The notes beneath the pieces are model-generated. The model did not search any database. It was given only the letters and a program-made list of their open reading frames with translations, and was not told the origin of the DNA. The position numbers and the translations under genes were made by a program. From positions 248,001-312,000 of the forward strand of contig NZ_CANDNZ010000002.1 in the NCBI RefSeq assembly GCF_947387555.1: 64,000 nucleotides of DNA, written 5' to 3'. Positions 40,649-49,751 of the stretch are shown here, piece by piece. The stretch comes from Thalassomonas sp. RHCl1 (GTDB taxonomy: Bacteria; Pseudomonadota; Gammaproteobacteria; Enterobacterales; Alteromonadaceae). The number at the start of each line of letters is the position of its first letter. Position 1 is the first letter of the stretch.

Positions 40649-41593
40649 ATGAAAGCAGCATATATGATCGCGGCCCTGCTTCTCGCTTGTACTTCAACGG
40701 CTATTGAAGTCCAGGCAGAACAAACAATTCAGCTAGACAATGCTTGCAGCTATTTTGGTGAGCAGACTCCCAAATCAACCATCGCCTTCGCATCTCAGAA
40801 CGAAGCGGTAGCTGAGGTGGCTCGGATTGTAGATGCATCAGGCCTAAAGCCCAATTTCGCCGTTCGAGAAGCAGCAGTCCCAAATGCTATGGCGGCAATC
40901 AATGGATGGAAGAGATATGTTCTCTACAACAGAGGGTTTATTAAGGCGATCAAGCAGCGAACACAAGACGAGTGGGCATCCATAAGTATTATGGCTCACG
41001 AAATCGGCCACCACCTCAATGGACATACGCTTGAGAAGATTGGTAGTCGGCCGGATATTGAACTTGAGGCTGACTACTATTCCGGTTTCGTTCTTCAAAA
41101 AATGGGTGCGCCGTTAAGCTCCGCGCAGGCGGTAATGGAGAAGCTTGGTAGTCCCAGAGCATCTGCTACCCATCCAGCAAAACAAGACCGACTAAGAGCA
41201 ATAGCAAGCGGGTGGAAGAAGGCTACAACGACTGAATCGATTCCTGGGCGTTCTTCCTGGCCCGAGTACGTTCCATACGAAGGTATTCATGTTGAAAATG
41301 ACTGTAAGAGAGGAGTCGTCTCTGGTTGGGCGTGGCACCGAGACCAGCGCGACCAATCCGTGGTCCTTCAGATCTATGACGCAATCTGGTCAGAACTACT
41401 CGACAACCACGTTACTGCAGACCAACCCTCGGAAGCTGTTCGTCTTATAGATCCAAACTACCCGAATCACGGATTTACTTGGAAGATCCCAGAACGGCTT
41501 ATGGATGGAAAGCGACATGTCATCCGTATCAGGTTCAAAGGTACGAAGTACTATCTGAACGAAACGGATAAAGAGTTTCTGTGTGAGCGATGA
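40649..41593 (+). CDS. M48-type metalloprotease domain protein
   Basis: The product has 314 residues. A signal peptide (to about residue 23) is followed by an M48-like peptidase core: HEIGHH at residues 117-122 and IELEADYYSG near 137-146 giving the third zinc ligand. The C-terminal ~110 residues form a separate beta-rich domain (WAWHRDQRDQSVVLQIYD, HVIRIRF) of unknown type. GAAGGAGAAAT precedes the ATG. Codon choice (CGA, GTC and GCA in plenty) looks different from neighbours, hinting at transfer. An exported protease is predicted. Confidence 0.75.
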   Translation: MKAAYMIAALLLACTSTAIEVQAEQTIQLDNACSYFGEQTPKSTIAFASQNEAVAEVARIVDASGLKPNFAVREAAVPNAMAAINGWKRYVLYNRGFIKAIKQRTQDEWASISIMAHEIGHHLNGHTLEKIGSRPDIELEADYYSGFVLQKMGAPLSSAQAVMEKLGSPRASATHPAKQDRLRAIASGWKKATTTESIPGRSSWPEYVPYEGIHVENDCKRGVVSGWAWHRDQRDQSVVLQIYDAIWSELLDNHVTADQPSEAVRLIDPNYPNHGFTWKIPERLMDGKRHVIRIRFKGTKYYLNETDKEFLCER

Positions 41594-41974
41594 GGTTCGG
41601 CGCAAGCGCGGTGGAAGACTTCGTGTTAAGCAGGTGAAAACAACAATGCGGGTCACCCAAAAACTGGCTAGTGACTTATCTTGTTTAAAATTTAATGCTC
41701 GTCTTTCTTTTCACACAAACACCTCAATTTAAGGGAAATTATTATTTTCTCCTTATCTTTGTCGCAGTTCATGGTACTGTCATTGGTATAAATAAGTTTT
41801 TGTATATTGGCTGTCCATGACTGACACACTAAGAAAATAGATTTTTCAACTATAACTAAGAAATAACTTCAGAAAGTTGCAAATATAATAAATAGTCGGG
41901 CAAGATAGATTAAATTACCGTACGCCAGAAGAAGCCTTTATCACTTACTGTTTTAGCTTCGCTGCACTGGGAGC
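41594..41974. other. Intergenic stretch, nothing clear
   Basis: This 380-base A+T-rich gap separates the M48-type gene from a solute-binding gene. No terminator with a clear T-run, RNA motif or ORF was seen. Confidence 0.35.
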
Positions 41975-42787
41975 ATGAATGCGCGCTTTATGGAAGTCAT
42001 TATGTCTGGGCTTATAAAAATGATGAAAACGCTGTCTCTCATACAGATTCGCATTGGTATCATTTTTCTCGTCTGCCTTTCCGCAACAGTATCTGCCGAG
42101 AACAGGACAGCCGTCATTGTTGTTGAGCACTGGCCGCCCTGGGAAATAGCTCGCGACACAAAAAAAGAACATGTCACAGAGGGATTGGCCGTTGAACTTG
42201 TCAGGATATTGGCTGACAGGCTTGATATCAAAATAGCATTGAAAAATGCCCCCTGGGGCCGGGCTCAGCATATGATAAAAACCGGACAGGCGGATGTCAT
42301 TCCGATGATTATCAAAAACTCTGAACGAGAAGCCGATATGCTTTTCACAGTACCGGTTTATAAAGACAGGCTGCTTTTTACATATTCGACAGATAAATTT
42401 GCAACATTTGAATGGCAGCGGTGGGAAGATTTGCGACCTTATAAGATAGGAATAACAAGAGGATATAACTATGTTAGTGAAATAATCAAAGAGAAGGTGT
42501 CTTTCGAGCAGGTAACAACTGACAAAATGAATATTCTGAAATTATTGCATGGGCGAGTTGATATCATTCCCCTTTATTATGTCAGCGCTATCGCCATATT
42601 CAAAGAGGTTCCGGGACATGAAAAACTGCGCTTTGCCGAAAAGCCTTTAGCGACAAAAGTATTCCGCTTAGGCATCTCCAAAAAATCTTTTCTTGCCGAA
42701 GAAATTGGAGAAATCAACAAAACCCTTCAGGAAATGCAGAATGACGGCACTTTTAAGAAAATTCTTGGGGAATACTATTTGCAATAG
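41975..42787 (+). CDS. Periplasmic solute-binding protein, family 3-like
   Basis: Up to 270 residues. Several in-frame ATGs (41975, 41990, 42002, 42020, 42023) allow different starts, and those from 42002 on fit the signal peptide best. The mature protein starts near SAENRTAVIVVEHWPPWE. It has APWGRAQHMIKTGQADVIPM and KTLQEMQNDGTFKKIL at the end, both typical of SBP_bac_3. It lacks the CC pair of the five-copy array. It has no transporter neighbour. Confidence 0.78.
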   Translation: MNARFMEVIMSGLIKMMKTLSLIQIRIGIIFLVCLSATVSAENRTAVIVVEHWPPWEIARDTKKEHVTEGLAVELVRILADRLDIKIALKNAPWGRAQHMIKTGQADVIPMIIKNSEREADMLFTVPVYKDRLLFTYSTDKFATFEWQRWEDLRPYKIGITRGYNYVSEIIKEKVSFEQVTTDKMNILKLLHGRVDIIPLYYVSAIAIFKEVPGHEKLRFAEKPLATKVFRLGISKKSFLAEEIGEINKTLQEMQNDGTFKKILGEYYLQ

Positions 42788-43042
42788 ATAACCTTTACAA
42801 AAATCAAGCAACATCACAGCAAACAGTAAAGTGAGATAGCCAGCCAACACTCGCTTTTATCCCTTCTCCACAACATTTTCTTATCTCAGCTGAGACATTT
42901 TATCTACTTACCGCACTAATATCCGTGAAACGCTACGGCTTCAGGTTTTTATTACGCCATTACCCGTACCTAAAATGTATTCTATATTCAAACTAAACCT
43001 GCTTGGGCCTGGCTTATCAGGCAGGATAAAGTGGAGCGCATT

Positions 43043-43210
43043 ATGACTATTGAGAAAAGCTTAAAAACAGGTTACTTATTTATTGCCAGCGGTGCTGCCT
43101 TTGTTGCCGCAGCAGTTATCAGCGAGCAAAGGCCGTTTTATGGCGTAGCGATAGTGTTTGCGGTATTGGGCATCGCTTATATCCGTAAATCCATGAATAG
43201 CCGCCGGTAA
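43043..43210 (+). CDS. Small membrane protein, 55 residues
   Basis: The frame runs from the ATG at 43043 to TAA at 43208-43210, with GTGGAG six to ten bases upstream. The product has two membrane helices (TGYLFIASGAAFVAAAVI and FYGVAIVFAVLGIAYI) joined by a short SEQRP turn, and ends with basic NSRR. It is too short for the usual ORF cut-off but well formed. Function unknown. Confidence 0.65.
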   Translation: MTIEKSLKTGYLFIASGAAFVAAAVISEQRPFYGVAIVFAVLGIAYIRKSMNSRR

Positions 43211-43337
43211 TGCTACTTTAGCGATAACCCTTGATAGCGTTTATTTTCTAAGTAGTGTCGTCTGTCACCCGGCTGCAGTTATTGCGGTTGTGCTAAGCAG
43301 CTCGTTGTTATTTGCTAATCCTTCCAAGATGAATTAA

Positions 43338-43367
43338 CATTAACCTGTATAAACATACAGGTTAATG
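43338..43367. promoter_or_regulatory. LexA (SOS) box inside a 30-base palindrome, umuDC operator
   Basis: CTGTATAAACATACAG (43345-43360) is an exact CTGT-N8-ACAG LexA box. It sits within a larger perfect inverted repeat with 13-base arms (CATTAACCTGTAT and its complement) around AAAC. The palindrome ends 2 bases before the umuD ATG, so it overlaps the ribosome binding region and LexA would block both initiation and early transcription. Confidence 0.9.
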
Positions 43368-43369
43368 TT

Positions 43370-43774
43370 ATGCTTAAAATCATTCCTTTTTATGCGCAGG
43401 CAGGTGTTACCGGCTTTGAATCTCCGGCAGCGGAGTATAGCGAGCTTGCGTTGAATTTAGATCAGTTGTTGATTGATCACCCTTCGGCCACTTTTATCGG
43501 ACAGGCGCAGGGGCATTCCATGGAAGGTGATGGTATTTTTAGTGGCGATCTGCTGATTGTTTCCCGGGCAGTACAGATACAAGATCAAGACATTATTGTT
43601 GCCAACCTCAACGGCGTTTTTGTCTGTAAAAAAATCGATCGGGAAAAAGCCCGGTTACTTTCTTCCTCGCCTGGTTATTTGCCTTATCAATTACAGGAGG
43701 GGGACGACTTCCAGGTGGAAGGGGTGGTGATCCGTTCTGTCCGGCTGCACCGCCCGCTGGAGAAAACCTTATAA
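43370..43774 (+). CDS. umuD: UmuD-like SOS mutagenesis protein (S24 family)
   Basis: The product has 134 residues, like UmuD. The self-cleavage dyad is S50 (AQGHSMEGDGI) and K87 (NGVFVCKKI). The processing site is A11-G12 (YAQAGVTGF). RecA-stimulated cleavage would give UmuD', the partner of UmuC in polymerase V. Its stop overlaps the umuC start (TAATG). The LexA box is immediately upstream. Confidence 0.93.
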   Translation: MLKIIPFYAQAGVTGFESPAAEYSELALNLDQLLIDHPSATFIGQAQGHSMEGDGIFSGDLLIVSRAVQIQDQDIIVANLNGVFVCKKIDREKARLLSSSPGYLPYQLQEGDDFQVEGVVIRSVRLHRPLEKTL

Positions 43775-45045
43775 TGTATGCCCTGTGTGATGTAAATTCC
43801 ATGTACGCCAGCTGTGAAAAGGTTTTTGACCCCAGTATTCGCCGCCGCCCTGTGGTGGTGCTGACCAATAACGACGGCTGTATTTGTTCGGCATGCGGCA
43901 TTGCCAAAAAAATGGGCATAGGGAAAAAGTTTACCCCTTATTTCCAGATGAAAGATGAGCTGGCCCGCATTGGCGCGGTGATCCGCTCCAGCAATTATGA
44001 GTTATATGCCGATCTCAGCCAGAAACTGATGGATACCTGCAGCCGTTTTGCGCCCCACAGCCATATTTACAGCATAGATGAACTGTTTTTGTATTACGGC
44101 AAACACCAGGCTTATCTACCGCAAGAGGGCTGGCTGGCCCACGGCGAAAAAATCAGAAAAACCGTGTGGAAAGAAGTGCGCCTGCCGGTTTCTGTCGGAC
44201 TTGGTACCACCTGCACGTTAGCAAAATGTGCCAATCATGCCGCTAAAAAACTGCCCGGTTTTAATGGGGTTGCCGTGATTGACAATGACAAGACTCGTGA
44301 GGCGGTTTTAGCCCAAATGACAGTGACTGATGTCTGGGGCATAGGCTCCAGGCTGGGTAAGCGCTTAAACGAGTCGGGTATTTATTCGGCGCTGCAACTG
44401 GCTAAAGCACAACCGGGTTGGATCAGGAAACAATTTTCAATTGTGGTTGAAAACACGGTGCATGAATTAAATGGTGTGGTGAAATTAAACTGGGATGAAG
44501 TACGCTCACCGAAAAAAGAAATCTACAGCACCCGCAGTTTCGGTCAACACATTACCGAGCTTGAGCAGCTAAAATTTGCGCTGGCAACCCATGCCGGTAT
44601 TGCCGCTGTTAAGTTGAGAAAGCAGCAAGGTTTAACAAAATCCCTGGCGATTTTTGCCAACAGCTCACCTCATGATGAGGCTGGATATTACCGGAAATCG
44701 GTTTATCACCATTTTGCCGTGCCTACCAATGACAGTTGCCAGATCATGAATGCCTGCTCGCAGGCGGTGGATAAGATTTTTCAAACCGGAGTGCGGTTCT
44801 ATCGCTGTGGTGTCGGCCTGCTGGAAATCTCCGATGAAAGCTGCTATCAGCAGGATCTTTTTGATGTTGCTAAGGATAATGTTAAGTTAATGTCATGTAT
44901 GGACAAAATTAATGCCCGCTTTGGTCGGGATACCACGATATTGGCCGGGCAGGGCATAGCGCAAAAGTTTGCCATGCGCCGTGAGTTTTTATCGCCGCAA
45001 TATACCACCCGCTGGCAGGATATTCCGAAAATTCAATGTGAGTGA
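43774..45045 (+). CDS. umuC: UmuC-like Y-family DNA polymerase (pol V catalytic subunit)
   Basis: The product has 423 residues. Motifs of Y-family polymerases are intact: MYALCDVNSMYASCEKVFDP at the start, YSIDELFLYY (catalytic Asp-Glu near 103-105), a helix-hairpin-helix region (VWGIGSRLGKRL), and a little-finger domain with SFGQHI. It copies past damaged bases during SOS. It is translationally coupled to umuD. Confidence 0.94.
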   Translation: MYALCDVNSMYASCEKVFDPSIRRRPVVVLTNNDGCICSACGIAKKMGIGKKFTPYFQMKDELARIGAVIRSSNYELYADLSQKLMDTCSRFAPHSHIYSIDELFLYYGKHQAYLPQEGWLAHGEKIRKTVWKEVRLPVSVGLGTTCTLAKCANHAAKKLPGFNGVAVIDNDKTREAVLAQMTVTDVWGIGSRLGKRLNESGIYSALQLAKAQPGWIRKQFSIVVENTVHELNGVVKLNWDEVRSPKKEIYSTRSFGQHITELEQLKFALATHAGIAAVKLRKQQGLTKSLAIFANSSPHDEAGYYRKSVYHHFAVPTNDSCQIMNACSQAVDKIFQTGVRFYRCGVGLLEISDESCYQQDLFDVAKDNVKLMSCMDKINARFGRDTTILAGQGIAQKFAMRREFLSPQYTTRWQDIPKIQCE

Positions 45046-45144
45046 TATGTTCAAGGTGTGGAGATAGTGTTTATCAATATTGGTTTTTGAATTTGCTACA
45101 ACAAGCAGGAATGTTTTATTGCGATGTAGTTGAGGGCATCAATT

Positions 45145-45365
45145 CTATTGGCTAATCCAAGTTAATCTATGACATGTTTTGATGGCTCCATTGACTGGTG
45201 TAAGCACATCAATAATTTCTATATTGGAATTCTTAATTCGATAATAAATTGTATGTGACCCTATAAAAGCACAGCGATATCCTACTTTTAAGTCCTTTCG
45301 AATTAATCCGCGTGAATGCTTTTCAGACTTTTTTGAGTTGCAGGTGATAATAAATATTTTACCAT
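45145..45365 (-). pseudogene. parE-like toxin remnant with internal deletion and frameshift
   Basis: On the reverse strand an ATG at 45363-45365 overlaps the parD stop by one base (TAATG), the classic parDE arrangement. The first 20 codons read MVKYLLSPATQKSLKSIHAD, the ParE N-terminus, then hit TAA. In the next frame the C-terminal part continues: SRGLIRKDLKVGYRCAFIG, HTIYYRI and EIIDVL, up to TAG at 45145-45147. About 50 residues normally present between the two parts are missing. It cannot make a functional toxin. A sequencing error alone would not explain the missing middle. Confidence 0.82.
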
Positions 45366-45604
45366 TACCCGATTAATTCTTGCATAAAGGCATCACCATC
45401 TGCTCCTTCCCCTTGATCGAGTTGCTCTTCACCAACCGAGAGTTTCTTTCTCAAAAGGTCAAGTTTAGCTTCATATTCTTCAAGTAGTCGAAGACCCGCT
45501 CTTACTGCTTCACTGGTAGATTCAAACCTTCCTTGTCTGACTTTACTTTCAACAAATTTTCCAAAGTGTTCATCTAATGTTACGCTGGTATTTCTAGCCA
45601 TCAT
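45365..45604 (-). CDS. parD: ParD-type antitoxin
   Basis: The product has 79 residues. The N-terminal ribbon-helix-helix (NTSVTLDEHFGKFVESKVRQ, then SEAVRAGLRLLEEYEAKL) is typical of ParD, as is the acidic, disordered C-terminal tail that neutralises ParE. The start could be either of two tandem ATGs. The partner toxin gene is deleted (see the parE remnant), so this antitoxin is orphaned and may now act only as an anti-addiction factor or DNA-binding repressor. Confidence 0.85.
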   Translation of the reverse strand: MMARNTSVTLDEHFGKFVESKVRQGRFESTSEAVRAGLRLLEEYEAKLDLLRKKLSVGEEQLDQGEGADGDAFMQELIG

Positions 45605-45761
45605 TCACCTCTGTTTCTTGTATTACATTCTAATACTGGCTATGTGCCCAGACAAGAAGGTTTATCTTGTACCGAGTGCGGTGCAAATGTTCCTTAGCAA
45701 GCCTCATCATCTTTAAAAGCAGGAGTTGAGGTTTAATTTTATCGTGGCTCCGGGCGTATCC

Positions 45762-46994
45762 TTATTCATAACGTAGCGCGGTGATCGGGTCGAGATCTGA
45801 GGCCTTGGCCGCGGGCACTACGCCAAAAATCAGGCCAATAAAACTTGAAAATGCCAGCGCCAGGGTTACCGCCCACAAGGGGATAATCGGCTCCGGCAGC
45901 CCGGGAATAAGCAGCATGGCCAAAAAACCACACAGCCAGCCACAGAGCAAACCCACCACGCCGCCGAGGAAGGATAAAATTACCGCTTCTATCAAATATT
46001 GCAACAGGATCACATGGCGCTCAAAGCCCAGTGCCTTACATATGCCTATTTCTCGGGTGCGCTCGGAAACCGACATCAACATGGTATTCATAATGCCGAT
46101 GCCGCTGACAATTAAAGAAATACCGACCACGCCGCCGAGCACTAGAGTAATAGTATCCATAATGCTGGTGATGGATTGGGTTAACTGCTGTGGCGTCTGT
46201 ACCCGAAAATCATCTTCCTGATCCGGTGATAGTTCATGGGCTTCCCTGAGCAGGTCTTCAATTTCCACCTGCAAGGTGCGTAGCCTGGAGATATCATCGA
46301 CATTAAACAGTATGGTGATGTCCTGCATGTTTTCATTCGGCAACAGCCGCTGGCCTATGGTAAAGGGCACCACGATATAATCGTCCTGGCTTAAGCCGAA
46401 GATATCACCGCGCTTTTCCATCACACCGACCACTTTAAGCGAGGTGCCGCCGACCTCAATAAACTCGCCGATTGGATTCTCCGGCAGTTTTAAATTTTTC
46501 CTGACCCGGTCGCCGATAATACATACTTTGCGTGACGAGGTATTGTCGCTGTCGGTGATAAAACGCCCTTTGGACGGAAAAACCTGGGTCGCTTCTTTGT
46601 AGGAGGAAGTCACCGCCACCACCCGGGTCTGGCTTTCCTGACCGTTGCTGGAAATTAATGCGCCGAATTGCCCGAAGGGGGAAAAAGAGGGGATGATGCG
46701 CCCGGCGCCGTTAAAGTGCCTTTTGATGCGGATATAGTCGGCCATGGTCAGGCGGTTAAACTCCCCCAACAATCTTTGCTGAAACGGGGTATCCGATTGT
46801 ATGGTCAGTACATTGGCCCCTAAACCGTCAAAGTTTCTCATGATGGAGTAGGACATGCCCTGGATAATGGAGACAACCGTGATAACAGAGGCGACACTGA
46901 CCACTATACCTATCGAAGTGATCAGGCTGCGTGATACCCGCGAGCGGATGCTGTTTATCGCCTGGATAAAGCATTGATAAAAAACGTGTATCAT
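45762..46994 (-). CDS. MacB-type ABC transporter permease (FtsX-like)
   Basis: The product has 410 residues. The topology is one N-terminal membrane helix (residues 25-45), a large periplasmic MacB_PCD domain (~50-280), and three C-terminal helices with SERTREIGICKALGFERHVI, the FtsX signature. In MacB-like exporters this drives extrusion of peptides or macrolides from the periplasm using a cytoplasmic ATPase. The ATPase is a separate gene here and overlaps the permease start by 4 bases. It is the last gene of the candidate RiPP operon. Confidence 0.9.
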   Translation of the reverse strand: MIHVFYQCFIQAINSIRSRVSRSLITSIGIVVSVASVITVVSIIQGMSYSIMRNFDGLGANVLTIQSDTPFQQRLLGEFNRLTMADYIRIKRHFNGAGRIIPSFSPFGQFGALISSNGQESQTRVVAVTSSYKEATQVFPSKGRFITDSDNTSSRKVCIIGDRVRKNLKLPENPIGEFIEVGGTSLKVVGVMEKRGDIFGLSQDDYIVVPFTIGQRLLPNENMQDITILFNVDDISRLRTLQVEIEDLLREAHELSPDQEDDFRVQTPQQLTQSITSIMDTITLVLGGVVGISLIVSGIGIMNTMLMSVSERTREIGICKALGFERHVILLQYLIEAVILSFLGGVVGLLCGWLCGFLAMLLIPGLPEPIIPLWAVTLALAFSSFIGLIFGVVPAAKASDLDPITALRYE

Positions 46995-47734
46995 AATAAT
47001 ACCGCCTGAACCGTTTCTGTTTCTGGCTCCCGATGAAAGGAGCAGGGCTTGTCTTGTTGTTCATCCCGGGCAATCTGGCCGTCGACCAGGGTAATGCTGC
47101 GCCGGCAGCGGCTTGCGATATCCTGATCGTGTGTGACCAGGATCACGGTTTGTCCTTCACTATGCAGGCGGTCGAACAGTTTCATGATATCTGCTGTGGT
47201 TTTGCTGTCCAGGTTGCCGGTCGGTTCATCCGCCAGCAGCAAAGAGGGGCGGGTGACCAGTGCCCGGGCAATGGCAATACGTTGCCTCTGGCCGCCGGAC
47301 AATTCGCTCGGCAGGTGCATTTCCCGGTTACTGAGGCCAACCCGCGCCAGTTCCGCTTGCGCCATGGCAATTTTTTCTTTTTGCGGTAAACGCCAGAACA
47401 CTAACGGCTGCATCACATTTTGCAGTGCCGTCAGGTTAGGAATTAAATTAAAACTTTGAAAAATAAAACCTATTTTACGGTTGCGTACCCGGGAAAGGGC
47501 ATTGTCCGACATCTGGCCGATATCTTTGCCGTCTAAGGCATAAGCGCCGGAAGATGGCCGGTCGAGGCAGCCCAAAATATTCATCAAGGTCGACTTTCCG
47601 GAGCCGGAGGCGCCGATAATGGCGAGATATTCATTACTTTGAATCTGCAGGTCCAGCTGGTTAAGGGCAAAAATATCACGCCCGCCGAGGTGGTATTTCT
47701 TGGTAATCCCCGAGAGATTAATTAAGCAGGGCAT
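46991..47734 (-). CDS. ABC transporter ATP-binding protein (MacB/LolD type)
   Basis: About 247 residues from the ATG at 47732-47734, preceded by AAGGGGAAAG. A longer reading up to 47824 adds 30 residues of another gene's frame. Walker A is IGASGSGKSTLMN, the signature is LSGGQRQRIAIARAL, Walker B is LLADEPTGNLD, and the H loop VTHDQ is intact. It belongs to the MacB/LolD subfamily and should power the permease encoded next. Its start overlaps the HlyD-like gene by 17 bases. Confidence 0.92.
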   Translation of the reverse strand: MPCLINLSGITKKYHLGGRDIFALNQLDLQIQSNEYLAIIGASGSGKSTLMNILGCLDRPSSGAYALDGKDIGQMSDNALSRVRNRKIGFIFQSFNLIPNLTALQNVMQPLVFWRLPQKEKIAMAQAELARVGLSNREMHLPSELSGGQRQRIAIARALVTRPSLLLADEPTGNLDSKTTADIMKLFDRLHSEGQTVILVTHDQDIASRCRRSITLVDGQIARDEQQDKPCSFHREPETETVQAVLL

Positions 47735-48956
47735 AGCTTTCCCCTTGGGCGTTAATTTCGGCAATAGGTGTTTTATCTTGCAGCGAGCTGAGAATACGCG
47801 ATGGCCCGACAACAATTTTCTCATTTGCTTTTAAGCCGGTTTTAACTTCCTGGTATTCGTCATCGGCAGCCCCGGTAATAACGGTGCGTTTTTCTGTTTG
47901 GCCGTTGCTGGCAACAAAAACATATTTTTTGCCTTTGCTGCGCTGGCCCCTGGGCAGGCTGACACCGTCATCATCCGTTAAGCGCTCGCTCATAATGGCC
48001 TGTACTGGCACGGTTAACGCCGGATCTGGGTTGTTGGTATATATCTTGGCCCGGCACGACATGCCGCTGCGCAGTTTAGCCGGGCGGTTTTCCAGCAGGG
48101 CGACTTTCACCGAATAGGAGCGGCCGGTGGCATCGTTGGCGGCGAAAGCCTGTGAGGCATTGCGCGGTGCTATGGCAATTTCGTTGATGCGGCCTTTTAA
48201 ACCGCCTTCGGGTAAGGTCGGGCAGCTGATATAGGCTTCGCCGTTGATGGACAGGTTGCCGATATCGTTTTCATCAACGTTGAGATCCACCACAATCGAG
48301 GCTTCGTTTGCTATGGTGATCAAACTTGAGCCGGGAATACCTGTGGTGCTGGGCACCGCCGTTTCCCCGGGTTTGATGCTTACCGCGACTACGGTACCGG
48401 ACATAGGCGCTTTAATTATAGTTTGCCGCAATCTTTGCTCGGCCTGTTTTAAAGCGGCCCTGGAGCGTTTGACATTGAGCTTGCTGGCCTCAAGATCTGA
48501 CTTGGCAGCTTTTAGCTGATAGTAGGCGTCGTCATAGTTTTCCCGGGTGATGATGGCTTTATCAAGCAGGCGGGCGATGCGCTCAAACCGGGCCTGCAAG
48601 TTTTTGACATTGATTTGCTGGCGGTCGACATTTTCAATATCGATTGCCACCTGGGCCTGCTGTAAAAAGATCACCTCTTTGAGATCTAAGTCTTCCAGGT
48701 AAATCAGCGGCTGGCCTTTTTCTACCTTGTCTCCTTCCACTACCTGTACCGCAGTTACCCGGGCGATAATTTCCGGGGTCAGCCGGGCTTCTTCGTTATA
48801 GATTAAATTGCCGGAAGAGAGCACCGAATCGCGGATCACCCGGCTGGTTACCCGGTCTACTTCAACATCAACCTCGTGGGCCTGGCTAAAGACACGCAGC
48901 AGTAAAGGGGATGCCAGAATAAAGATCATGGCCAGGCTCCAAAATAGCTTACTCAT
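47718..48956 (-). CDS. HlyD/MacA-type periplasmic adaptor protein
   Basis: The product has 412 residues. An N-terminal membrane helix (5-22) precedes a lipoyl/biotin-like hairpin region with coiled coil (VAIDIENVDRQQINVKN area) and beta-barrel (KPGETAVPSTTGIPGSSLIT) as in MacA. It bridges the inner-membrane pump and an outer-membrane channel. No TolC-like gene is nearby, so a shared one would be used. GAGGAAATTGACTC precedes the ATG. Confidence 0.88.
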   Translation of the reverse strand: MSKLFWSLAMIFILASPLLLRVFSQAHEVDVEVDRVTSRVIRDSVLSSGNLIYNEEARLTPEIIARVTAVQVVEGDKVEKGQPLIYLEDLDLKEVIFLQQAQVAIDIENVDRQQINVKNLQARFERIARLLDKAIITRENYDDAYYQLKAAKSDLEASKLNVKRSRAALKQAEQRLRQTIIKAPMSGTVVAVSIKPGETAVPSTTGIPGSSLITIANEASIVVDLNVDENDIGNLSINGEAYISCPTLPEGGLKGRINEIAIAPRNASQAFAANDATGRSYSVKVALLENRPAKLRSGMSCRAKIYTNNPDPALTVPVQAIMSERLTDDDGVSLPRGQRSKGKKYVFVASNGQTEKRTVITGAADDEYQEVKTGLKANEKIVVGPSRILSSLQDKTPIAEINAQGESYALLN

Positions 48957-48973
48957 GAGTCAATTTCCTCACT

Positions 48974-49657
48974 TTATAACAGCAAAGCCGTTACCCAAAG
49001 CCCGTAGATAACGAGCTCAGGAATAAGGGCGATGGTAAAAGATTGTTTGATGGACAGCGAGGTCGCCAGTTTCAGGCCGATGATGATCAAAAAGATCTCC
49101 CAGATATTGATCAAACTGAACGTCGACAGCAGCTGGCCCCAGTCCGAGTCTCCCGAGAGCTTAAAGAACAACTGGTTCAGCGATACCGGGTTAACGTCGT
49201 TTGGCAGCAGGGCCTGGCCTGCACTCAGGTAAATATTTAACATCCCGGCGGGCAATATCAGCAGCAGCGGTGCGGTAGACCACATGACGATGGCGAACAG
49301 GCGGACAAAGCGTTGTGCCTCTCCTTTGACTTTGAGTACAAACCAATAGATAAAGGCCCGGAATAAATTAATGGACACAGTCAGGAAAACCACCCCCACC
49401 AGGCTGACGCCGAGCAGACGGCCTTTTGACAGCGAGTCTAATACCGTTTGTTTCTGGTCGTCGGGAATGTCTGCCACCATGCGCTCAAGCAGCCAGGGCA
49501 TATCCACGGCGGCATAATAATAGGTATTGAGCAGGGCGGTGATCACTAAGGCGGCAGCCAAAGGGAAAAACAAGGTGATAACCTTTAACCGCAGGGCTTG
49601 GGCAAATGCCTGCTGGGGTGAAAACAACAGGCCTGTGTATATATTGATAATGTTCAT
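48974..49657 (-). CDS. Yip1-like inner-membrane protein
   Basis: About 227 residues from the ATG at 49655-49657. A longer reading to 49765 adds 36 residues without a ribosome binding site. Five to six membrane helices occur, and the arrangement (LRLKVITLFFPLAAALVITA, FVLKVKGEAQRFVRLFAIVM and SLSIKQSFTIALIPELVIYG) fits the Yip1 family. Function within the operon is unknown. It may assist peptide movement or immunity. Confidence 0.68.
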   Translation of the reverse strand: MNIINIYTGLLFSPQQAFAQALRLKVITLFFPLAAALVITALLNTYYYAAVDMPWLLERMVADIPDDQKQTVLDSLSKGRLLGVSLVGVVFLTVSINLFRAFIYWFVLKVKGEAQRFVRLFAIVMWSTAPLLLILPAGMLNIYLSAGQALLPNDVNPVSLNQLFFKLSGDSDWGQLLSTFSLINIWEIFLIIIGLKLATSLSIKQSFTIALIPELVIYGLWVTALLL

Positions 49658-49751
49658 GTTCTGATCTCTGTCTTTACTTGTCTTTATCACTGCAATTACG
49701 GCCTGATGCAGTGACCGGGTTATAAAATATGTTTTTACCTGACGGTAATTG

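Noticed and set aside
45762-48956. Stand-alone MacAB macrolide efflux pump
   Set aside because: The genes are in one run with the peptide, ThiF and M50 genes, and no TolC is present. Peptide export fits better, though drug efflux is not excluded.
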